Positions 43,870-48,980 of a stretch of 48,980 nucleotides of DNA are shown here, one piece after another. Under the pieces are notes generated by a model. That model was not told the DNA's origin, made no database searches, and saw nothing but the letters and a program-made list of their open reading frames with translations. Both the position numbers and the translations under genes were made by a program. The DNA comes from an uncultured Clostridia bacterium (GTDB taxonomy: Bacteria; Bacillota; Clostridia; Christensenellales; Borkfalkiaceae), in assembly GCA_949290575.1 (NCBI GenBank), contig CASESJ010000004.1, positions 1 through 48,980 of the forward strand. The letters run 5' to 3'. Numbering within the stretch: the first letter of the stretch is position 1; every line of letters begins with the position of its first letter.

Positions 43870-44193
43870 TTATAATTTTACGCTTCTAATCCACGCTTTT
43901 GCATTTTCAGATTTAGAAAAGCCAGAAGCAAGTTGCTCAGCAACTTTAACCGCTTCTTTTTTAGAAGAACGCAACTTCGCATCAGTCCAACGTCCCGAAC
44001 TAGACAAAGAATGTCCATCCTTACCTTCACTCCAATCATGCATCCATTTCCCATTATTTGTTCTTACCATAGCAATATAACGATATCGGGGACGATTACT
44101 CTTTACAGCTTTTTTACTCGCTGTTTCTGACTTATTTATTTTAGATGAGCTGCTTGCAAGCGCACTTTTTGCACTCTTCTTTTTATTAAACAT
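43870..44193 (-). CDS. Small basic protein of cassette 2 (unrecognised)
   Basis: A 107-residue Lys/Ser-rich protein starting MFNKKKSAK behind the same AAGGAGG block as cassette 1. Residues 1-36 are basic and likely disordered. Residues 37-107 look folded as beta-beta-alpha (YRYIAMVRTNNGKWMHDW, SSGRWTDAKLRSSKKEAVKVAEQLASGF, ENAKAWIRSVKL), somewhat like small DUF2188-type or double-stranded-RNA-binding-like folds; this is a shape resemblance only. It is divergent from small RNA 2. Confidence 0.68.
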   Translation of the reverse strand: MFNKKKSAKSALASSSSKINKSETASKKAVKSNRPRYRYIAMVRTNNGKWMHDWSEGKDGHSLSSSGRWTDAKLRSSKKEAVKVAEQLASGFSKSENAKAWIRSVKL

Positions 44194-44209
44194 ATTTTCC
44201 TCCTTGAGG

Positions 44210-44238
44210 TTGACTTTTTGTAAGCTTTTGCATATAAT
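44210..44238 (+). promoter_or_regulatory. Promoter of small RNA 2
   Basis: TTGACT (44210-44215), 17 bases, TATAAT (44233-44238), in the second copy of the shared block. Confidence 0.75.
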
Positions 44239-44244
44239 ATAATT

Positions 44245-44337
44245 ACCTTAGTAAATAAGGGCTTCGCCTTTCAGGCGTTGCATAGCTGGAATGCTATGTT
44301 TTAGGTTTATACGGACTTCGGTCCGTATATTTTTTTT
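44245..44337 (+). ncRNA. Structured small RNA 2 (predicted, about 93 bases)
   Basis: Three hairpins: CGCC-TTTCA-GGCG (44265-44277), CATAGC-TGGAAT-GCTATG (44281-44298), and a terminator TATACGGAC-TTCG-GTCCGTATA (44308-44329) with a UUCG tetraloop and eight Ts. No open frame of note. Confidence 0.68.
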
Positions 44338-44359
44338 GCCTCAATTTTCTATATAGAGG

Positions 44360-44388
44360 TTGATTTTTTTAGCATGTTGGTATATAAT
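44360..44388 (+). promoter_or_regulatory. Promoter of small RNA 3
   Basis: TTGATT (44360-44365), 17 bases, TATAAT (44383-44388), in the third, more diverged block copy. Here the opposite strand has lost the AAGGAGG site and no protein gene follows it. Confidence 0.7.
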
Positions 44389-44394
44389 AATATT

Positions 44395-44467
44395 GCCAAT
44401 AAGGCAGATACGTTTCTAGAACGTATCAATCCGCGTCAACCGTAAGGGGGCGCGGCTTTTATTTTTT
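44395..44467 (+). ncRNA. Structured small RNA 3 (predicted, about 73 bases)
   Basis: TGCC-AATAA-GGCA (44394-44406), GATACGTT-TCTAG-AACGTATC (44407-44427), then CCGCG/CGCGG (44431-44455) followed by a T-rich run (CTTTTATTTTTT). Same three-hairpin plan as small RNA 2 with unrelated sequence. Confidence 0.63.
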
Positions 44468-44490
44468 GAAATGGTTATGCCATTTTTTCA

Positions 44491-44803
44491 TTAAAGACTT
44501 CTGCGCCTTTTTCGCTGCTTTGTCTTGCCTCTAATTCCAAACAATATCAGCAATCTTTCCCAGAAATTGAGTTTATCCGCCGTAGGCTTTAAATCGTTTC
44601 TATATATCGGTCTATATTTGTCGCTCTCTTTAATGCCAATTCGCACCTTATTCTCGATAACTGAAGGTTTTGTAAGTGATTTATGATGTTTGGGCTGTAA
44701 AACTGGCTTTTTTAAATAGCTATTGCCTTGGGTTTGCTTTTTTGAACTTATCTTAACAACGGCGAGCGCACCCCCGCCCGCGTATTCTGAACTAAAAAAA
44801 TGC
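44491..44803 (-). pseudogene. Start-less basic ORF, likely 5'-truncated fourth cassette gene
   Basis: An open minus-strand frame ending at TAA 44493-44491 reads in part KISSKKQTQGNSYLKKPVLQ, VIENKVRIGIKESDKYRPIYRNDL, NFWERLLILFGIRGKTKQRKRRRSL. It contains no ATG. The first in-frame GTG would give only about 46 residues and has no good ribosome site. Composition resembles the cassette proteins. The position (end facing small RNA 3) fits a cassette gene whose start was lost when the neighbouring recombinase DNA arrived. Confidence 0.4.
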
Positions 44804-45023
44804 GCCTGATAAGGTGTTACCCTTCCCGATGAAAGACTTTAACCTATCTGACGCGCAAAAAAATGAGCATATCGGAAATGACGATATGCTCTTTAAATAC
44901 GAACATCCAAGGAGGAATTGCGAAGACCAAATTTACCCGGCAGACGAAGATAATTTGCCGGCACAAACCCCAGACAACAACTTTACAGGCTTTTTGAAAT
45001 TTACAGAAAAGGAGATTTCAGAT

Positions 45024-46028
45024 ATGCCTAAAAAATTCAGGCAGACTTTTCGTATTGACGGCTGCGCCGCGCGCGTGTATCGCAGAAAATGCGGAAAGCA
45101 TAGTTACAACTACGAGATACGCTACCGAAAAGACGGCTATGACGTTTACGCATGCGCAAACAATCTTGACATCGCTAAGGGCAAGTTTATTGCAAAGCTG
45201 AAAACTGCCGATAAGGAAGGACCGAAAGTGCGTTCTTCTGCACCTTCCACCTTTACCGCCTTCGCGCTGTTTTATATCGAGAACTTCTGGAAGCGCAAAG
45301 TTACGGAAACAACCTACAAAAACGATATGTATCGTTTTAACAATCACATAAAACCGTACTTTGCGAAAAAGCCGCTGCGGAAGATAACCCCGCTCGACTG
45401 CCAGACCTTGCTCGATAAATTCACAGCTATAGGACAGACAAAGACCGCTAGCGAAATTTACTCAGCTCTGAATAAAATTTTTGTTGCGGCAATCAAACAC
45501 GGCATAATCGTTCGCAACCCTCTCGACCTCGTCTTTAAAGAAAAGCATTACAGCACCCACGGTAAAGCCCTCTCAAAAGACGAAGAACGCGCACTTTTAA
45601 GCCACACGAGCGGAACGCGCTACGGCTTACTTTTTGCCGTCGTTCTCTACACCGGGCTGCGACCGAACGAGTACCGCACCGCGCGTATCGAAGGCAACTT
45701 CATTGTGGCGAAAAACAGCAAGCAAAAAGACGGCAGGGAACATTTTAAAAAAATTCCCATAACGCCGATGCTCGCTCCCTATCTTTCCGGCGTGGATGAG
45801 CTCAAGTTTACTGACCTGAAGTACATGACCGAAAAACTGCACGAAGTTCTGCCGAACCACAAGCTCTACGACCTGCGCACCACTTTCTATACGCGCTGCC
45901 AGGAGTGCGGCATAGCCGAAGTTGCAATAAAAACCTTTGTCGGGCATTCCCTCGGCGGGCTTGCAGATACCTACACAGACCTTTCTGACGAATACCTGTT
46001 GCGCGAGGGAAGCAAGCTGAAATATTAA
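45024..46028 (+). CDS. Tyrosine recombinase/integrase
   Basis: A 334-residue site-specific recombinase (from ATG 45024, 9 bases after AAGGAG). The frame stays open upstream to ATG 44829 and GTG 44814, which would add 65 to 70 acidic residues but have no ribosome site. An N-terminal beta domain (RYRKDGYDVYACANN) precedes a SAM-like core-binding domain (about 75-170) and the catalytic domain: Arg213 in TGLRPNEYR, a Lys near 230-233, Arg285 in LYDLR (Tyr replaces the usual His three residues before), His308 in GHSLGG, and nucleophile Tyr317 in DTYTDL. It probably integrates or excises the local element. The stop overlaps that of the converging serine recombinase. Confidence 0.9.
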   Translation: MPKKFRQTFRIDGCAARVYRRKCGKHSYNYEIRYRKDGYDVYACANNLDIAKGKFIAKLKTADKEGPKVRSSAPSTFTAFALFYIENFWKRKVTETTYKNDMYRFNNHIKPYFAKKPLRKITPLDCQTLLDKFTAIGQTKTASEIYSALNKIFVAAIKHGIIVRNPLDLVFKEKHYSTHGKALSKDEERALLSHTSGTRYGLLFAVVLYTGLRPNEYRTARIEGNFIVAKNSKQKDGREHFKKIPITPMLAPYLSGVDELKFTDLKYMTEKLHEVLPNHKLYDLRTTFYTRCQECGIAEVAIKTFVGHSLGGLADTYTDLSDEYLLREGSKLKY

Positions 46029-47599
46029 TGTGTGCGACAAAATATGCGACAAAATGAAAAATAAAAGTGTACCACCCTGCTGAAAAGGCATAAAAAAAGC
46101 CCGATTTTCAGGCATTTTCGCTTAAAAATCGGGCTTTTTGGTGCACCTAAGCATTTAATATCCAAATTTTTTGCCGCTTCAAACTCGGAAAGACTTACCG
46201 TCTGCGTTCCGTCCTTGAAGTTGAATGTTATCGTCAGTTTGTCATCGAAAAGATATATCGAGTTGATAAATCCGTCGATAAGTCTCTGCCGTCCTTCCTG
46301 CGTGGAAATATCCAGCTTTCTGAATTTCTCTATGCCGAACCGTATCTGCTCTTTCGTCAGGAAAGGCTTCTTTATTTTCTCCTGCAAAATGGCAATTTCA
46401 AGCTCTTTCTGCTTGCTTTCAAGCTGAGTAAGTCTGCTTTTGGTATTCTCCGTTATAATTCCCTGCTCAATGGCATCCATTATATTCGCTATGCGCTTTT
46501 GCGTATCCTCAAGCTGTGCTTTAAGGTTGGGAATTCTCGGATTTTCCTCGCCCTGCAAGATGTAAATCCTGTCTGTGAGATAGGTTATCATCTTCTCGTC
46601 GTTCAGGATATCCGTCGCCTTTTTGACAGCTAAATCTTCTATCCATTCCTTGCGGACGGGCTTTTTATCGCAGATATGCGCCCTTTTAGTGTTTGCGCAT
46701 TTGTAGTAGCGGTAAACCCTTGAAGTTCCCATGCCGCTTTCGCCTATCATGTGCGCACCGCACTTGCCGCAGAACAACTTTAAAGTCAGCAGATATTCGT
46801 CCTCAGCCTTGCGTGTTGCAGGCGCTTTTTTATTCTTGATGAGCTTTTCCTGCACTCTGTCAAACAGCTCTTTTGAAACGAGCGGAGGAATACAATCGGA
46901 TACAACCACATCACGGAATTTGTATTCGCCGATATATCTGCGATTTGATAATATGCGCTGTACCGCGTTAATATTTATTTTGCCGCCGCGAGAGGTGCGT
47001 ATTTGCTTGCTGTCAAGATAATTAACTATCTGTTTTACAGTTTTTCCGTCGGCATACATATTGAAGATTTCGTTGACGATGGGAGCGTTTACTCCGTCCC
47101 GCTCAAAGCGACGCTCCTCATTGATTTTATAGCCGAATGTAACCTGACCGCCGTTATGCAAACCTTTCAATGTGTTTTCCTTCATGCCGCGCACAACCTT
47201 TTCGGCGAGCTCGGCTGAATAGTATTCAGCCATGCCTTCCAGAACGCTTTCGAGCAGTATTCCCTCGGAGCCTTCCGAAATGCTCTCCATAGCCGATACA
47301 ACTTTCACGCCGTTTTTACGCAATAGTGCCTTATAATGCGCGCTGTCATAGCGATTGCGGGAGAACCTGTCCAGCTTCCAGACGATGATACAGTCGAAGG
47401 CGTGCTTGTAGCTGTCCTTTATCATCCGCTGAAATTCGGGGCGGTTGTCCGTCTTGGCGGTAAGGGCGCGGTCAATGTAATTGCCTATAACGTCGATTTC
47501 GGCACGACTTGCAAACTCCATACATTCACGGAGCTGACCTTCGATAGATTCTTCGCGCTGATTGTCGCTCGAATATCGGGCGTAGATAACTGCTTTCAT
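46025..47599 (-). CDS. Large serine recombinase
   Basis: A 524-residue large serine recombinase. The resolvase domain has YARYSS (catalytic Ser10), GQLRECMEFA and KLDRFSRN (77-82). A recombinase domain (GYKINEERRFERDG to RRYIGEY) and a zinc beta-ribbon (FCGKCGAHM, then a Cys pair near CANTKRAHIC) follow, then a coiled coil (about 370-430). It cuts and rejoins DNA at attachment sites. The last 40 or so residues (after LDIKCLGAP) read through a terminator hairpin and look unlike coding sequence, so the end was probably recast by the junction. The stop TAA shares TTAA with the converging tyrosine recombinase stop. Confidence 0.93.
   Translation of the reverse strand: MKAVIYARYSSDNQREESIEGQLRECMEFASRAEIDVIGNYIDRALTAKTDNRPEFQRMIKDSYKHAFDCIIVWKLDRFSRNRYDSAHYKALLRKNGVKVVSAMESISEGSEGILLESVLEGMAEYYSAELAEKVVRGMKENTLKGLHNGGQVTFGYKINEERRFERDGVNAPIVNEIFNMYADGKTVKQIVNYLDSKQIRTSRGGKININAVQRILSNRRYIGEYKFRDVVVSDCIPPLVSKELFDRVQEKLIKNKKAPATRKAEDEYLLTLKLFCGKCGAHMIGESGMGTSRVYRYYKCANTKRAHICDKKPVRKEWIEDLAVKKATDILNDEKMITYLTDRIYILQGEENPRIPNLKAQLEDTQKRIANIMDAIEQGIITENTKSRLTQLESKQKELEIAILQEKIKKPFLTKEQIRFGIEKFRKLDISTQEGRQRLIDGFINSIYLFDDKLTITFNFKDGTQTVSLSEFEAAKNLDIKCLGAPKSPIFKRKCLKIGLFLCLFSRVVHFYFSFCRIFCRTH
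46033..46056 (+). repeat. Tandem 12-base repeat beside the recombinase stops
   Basis: TGCGACAAAATA followed directly by TGCGACAAAATG. It lies just past the tyrosine recombinase stop. Repeats at this place are often recombinase-binding or attachment-site parts, so it is a candidate end of the element. Confidence 0.4.
46094..46139. terminator. Bidirectional terminator hairpin within the serine recombinase 3' end
   Basis: AAAAAGCCCGATTTT (46094-46108) and AAAATCGGGCTTTTT (46125-46139), perfect 15-base arms with a 16-base loop, flanked by T-runs on both strands. It serves both converging recombinase genes but lies inside the serine recombinase frame. Confidence 0.85.
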
Positions 47600-47619
47600 G
47601 ACTTTTACCTCTTGGCGGC

Positions 47620-47625
47620 ATTATA
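47620..47625 (-). promoter_or_regulatory. -10 box before the serine recombinase gene
   Basis: TATAAT on the minus strand, 21 bases before the start codon, with AAGAGGT as ribosome site. No good -35 box at the right distance, so expression may need help or be low. Confidence 0.4.
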
Positions 47626-47667
47626 ACATAGTAAACATGACAAATATAGTCATATATAAAAAATTTT

Positions 47668-47943
47668 TCAATTTTTTTCTTCGGAAACGTCAATGCCGAG
47701 CAATACGCCGAACCTGAACCCCTCTTTATAGAAGGTTTCACACTCCTCGCAGGACGCCTCGTCTATGGCATCTTTGAATTGTCTGTACAGCTCTGCGGCT
47801 TCTTTGTCATCTTTAAGTTTTTCAGTCAATTTGTCGTCAAACTCGCATACTTTGTCCATCAACTGACTGTATTTTTCAGAGGCGCGCACGCTTTCATAAG
47901 TTCCGCGCAGCCCGAAGCACATTTGCTCAATTGCAGATTTCAT
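47668..47943 (-). CDS. Small helical protein, DUF6809-like
   Basis: A 91-residue acidic, fully helical protein. The ending FYKEGFRFGVLLGIDV matches the conserved end (F-xGFrxGvrL) of small Firmicute proteins grouped as DUF6809, often on mobile elements. Function unknown. GGAG precedes the start, and its promoter is filled by an operator, so it is under the XRE repressor encoded divergently. Confidence 0.7.
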   Translation of the reverse strand: MKSAIEQMCFGLRGTYESVRASEKYSQLMDKVCEFDDKLTEKLKDDKEAAELYRQFKDAIDEASCEECETFYKEGFRFGVLLGIDVSEEKN

Positions 47944-47968
47944 AGCAACTCCTGACAGTTTTTTATAT

Positions 47969-47997
47969 ATTATATAGCTCTAATCGAGCTAAGTCAA
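47969..47997 (-). promoter_or_regulatory. Promoter of the small helical protein, spacer filled by an operator
   Basis: Minus strand TTGACT (47997-47992), 17 bases, TATAAT (47974-47969). The 17-base spacer is exactly the inverted repeat TAGCTC-N5-GAGCTA. Confidence 0.85.
47975..47991. promoter_or_regulatory. Operator 1 of the XRE repressor
   Basis: TAGCTC-TAATC-GAGCTA, perfect 6-base arms, between the -35 and -10 boxes of the leftward promoter. Confidence 0.7.
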
Positions 47998-48003
47998 TAA
48001 TTT

Positions 48004-48020
48004 TAGCTCAATTCGTGGTA
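48004..48020. promoter_or_regulatory. Operator 2 of the XRE repressor, over an extended -10 promoter
   Basis: TAGCTC-AATTC-GTGGTA, same left arm and two mismatches in the right, 29 bases from operator 1. It overlaps TGG-TAATAT (48016-48024), an extended -10 for the rightward repressor gene. Confidence 0.55.
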
Positions 48021-48030
48021 ATATTTAGGC

Positions 48031-48234
48031 ATGATAATATTCAAAGAAAGACTTAAAGAGTTGAGAATTGAAAGGAAACTTTCGCAGGCAGAACTTGCAA
48101 AGGAGCTAAACGTCAGCCAGCGAAGCATAAGCAGTTGGGAGACGGGTTTCAGAGAGCCCGATTTTGCGACGTTGGAACGCATTGCCGTATTTTTCGATGT
48201 AACCACAGACTACCTGCTCGGTTTAGGAGATTGA
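48031..48234 (+). CDS. XRE-family repressor (SinR/ImmR-like HTH)
   Basis: A 67-residue protein that is almost only a helix-turn-helix: FKERLKELRIERKLSQAELAKELNVSQRSISSWETG then FREPDFATLERIAVFFDVTTDYLLG, as in phage and ICE repressors. No ribosome site lies before the ATG. The -10 box ends 6 bases upstream, so the message is probably leaderless. With two matching operators between it and the divergent gene it should repress both, including itself. Confidence 0.88.
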   Translation: MIIFKERLKELRIERKLSQAELAKELNVSQRSISSWETGFREPDFATLERIAVFFDVTTDYLLGLGD

Positions 48235-48254
48235 ACAGCTAAAAAAACGACATT

Positions 48255-48749
48255 ATGAAAAAGTTATTTATAATCGGCGGTCCCATGGGAGTGGGGAAAA
48301 CAGCCGTCTGCCAGAATATGAAAAATAAGTTGGATAACTGCGTTTTTCTTGACGGGGATTGGTGTTGGGATGCTCATCCGTTTCAGGTAACAGAAGAAAC
48401 GAAAAAGATGGTAATAGAAAATATCTGTTACTTGCTCAATCAGTTTATTCATTGCTCCGCCTATGAGAATATAGTATTTTGCTGGGTTATGCACGAGCAG
48501 TCTATAATCGATACCATACTTGCCCGTTTAGACACGGCTGATTGCAAGGTGCATACAATTTCCCTGATTTGCTCTCCCAACACTCTTATTTCGCGCTTGA
48601 AAAAAGACATTGCTATGGGTATTCGTTCCGAAGAAGTCATCGAACGAAGCCTTAACAGATTGCCTTCATTTAATGAGCTTAACACGGTTAAAATTCAAAC
48701 CGATAATCGCAGCATAGACCGGATTGCAGATATGATTATATGCCTATAA
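48255..48749 (+). CDS. P-loop nucleotide kinase-like protein
   Basis: A 164-residue protein with a Walker A motif GPMGVGKT (9-16) after a hydrophobic strand (KKLFIIGG), and FLDGDWCW after the second strand, like AAA_33/zeta-toxin and small-molecule kinases. VFCWVMHEQ and LICSPNTLISRLKKD (LID-like Arg-rich region) follow. It probably phosphorylates a small molecule or nucleotide; the substrate is unknown. It starts 20 bases after the repressor gene and may share its transcript. No toxin or antitoxin partner is seen. Confidence 0.75.
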   Translation: MKKLFIIGGPMGVGKTAVCQNMKNKLDNCVFLDGDWCWDAHPFQVTEETKKMVIENICYLLNQFIHCSAYENIVFCWVMHEQSIIDTILARLDTADCKVHTISLICSPNTLISRLKKDIAMGIRSEEVIERSLNRLPSFNELNTVKIQTDNRSIDRIADMIICL

Positions 48750-48960
48750 CCCGATAACACGACAAATATTGCAAACAAAAAGTATAAAAGGGAAAATACA
48801 GAAAAGGTATACGCTTTCTAAGTGAAGTGTCTTGCCTGTATTGCATCGTTTATGATATAATAGTTAAACAAACAGCGACTGTTTGCAGATTAAAATTGTC
48901 ATTTTTTTGATATTGTAATTAAAACAGCTTTAGCTACAAGATTTATAAGGAGGTTATTCA
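48750..48960. other. Non-coding gap before the right-edge gene
   Basis: Holds only the promoter at 48832-48861 and a leader. No gene or clear hairpin terminator seen. Confidence 0.4.
48832..48861 (+). promoter_or_regulatory. Promoter of the right-edge gene
   Basis: TTGCCT (48832-48837), 18 bases, TATAAT (48856-48861). Confidence 0.55.
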
Positions 48961-48980
48961 ATGAAAAAAACATGGCTATT
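48961..48980 (+). CDS. Start of a gene running off the right edge
   Basis: ATG at 48961 behind a strong AAGGAGG site (48948-48954). Only MKKTWL is visible, like the start of a signal peptide. Product unknown. Confidence 0.6.

Noticed and set aside
43676..44080. Plus-strand ORF over small RNA 1 and the cassette 2 gene
   Set aside because: It crosses the predicted RNA terminator and is antisense to the cassette 2 protein, whose start signal is much better.
43321..44803. CRISPR array or retron
   Set aside because: No regular short repeats with spacers, no Cas genes and no reverse transcriptase. The repeated unit is a promoter block about 150-490 bases apart.
1..48980. rRNA or tRNA genes
   Set aside because: None recognised on either strand by eye. 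A tRNAscan-SE run would settle it.

Overview
This window looks like chromosome from an uncultured, anaerobic, gut-type Firmicute (Clostridia in the broad sense). The signs are strong GGAGG ribosome sites, consensus sigma-A promoters with 17-base spacers, many lipoproteins, LacI and AraC sugar regulators and SipW-type signal peptidases. No outer-membrane or TonB genes are visible. I cannot name the species.

Positions 1-2.5 kb: the start of a lipoprotein with Ig-like and Cys/His-repeat modules (runs off the left edge), then a LytS-type sensor histidine kinase whose start codon lies at the predicted transcription start.

Positions 2.7-21.9 kb form a complete fructan (levan/inulin) utilisation locus. 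One minus-strand operon encodes two LplBC-type permeases, a solute-binding protein, a YesL-like membrane protein, a surface lipoprotein, a cytoplasmic GH32 fructosidase, a GH32-like lipoprotein, a PfkB fructokinase and an MsmK-type ATPase. Two further minus-strand genes, each with its own promoter, encode a 1005-residue membrane-anchored GH32 fructanase and a 1207-residue repeat lipoprotein. A divergent LacI-family regulator closes the locus. A TGC-N4-GCA motif lies just upstream of the -35 boxes of two of these promoters, and inverted repeats lie downstream of two -10 boxes. Likely flow: surface capture and cleavage, ABC import, intracellular hydrolysis, phosphorylation of fructose.

Positions 22.0-30.8 kb hold a surface-fibre cluster: two SipW-like signal peptidases, two TasA/camelysin-like proteins sharing GVTFARY, a membrane protein with a TasA-like outer part, and a 1263-residue predicted beta-helix protein. 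Its leader contains a terminator-like hairpin.

Positions 31.0-43.2 kb: a ZIP metal transporter, then a second sugar operon (RbsA/RbsC-type transporter with two permeases and a binding protein, GH3 enzyme, esterase, beta-phosphoglucomutase-like HAD). An AraC regulator fused to an apparently intact GH39 domain is transcribed divergently from it.

Positions 43.2-49.0 kb look like accessory DNA: visibly A/T-richer, with a tyrosine recombinase and a large serine recombinase sharing overlapping stop codons, a small helical protein and an XRE repressor with a clear operator pair, a P-loop kinase, and the start of one more gene. Its most unusual part is a tandem array (43.3-44.8 kb) of small basic protein genes alternating with divergently transcribed, structured small RNA genes. 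Each RNA gene has a near-consensus promoter and an intrinsic terminator. I do not recognise this arrangement as a known system.
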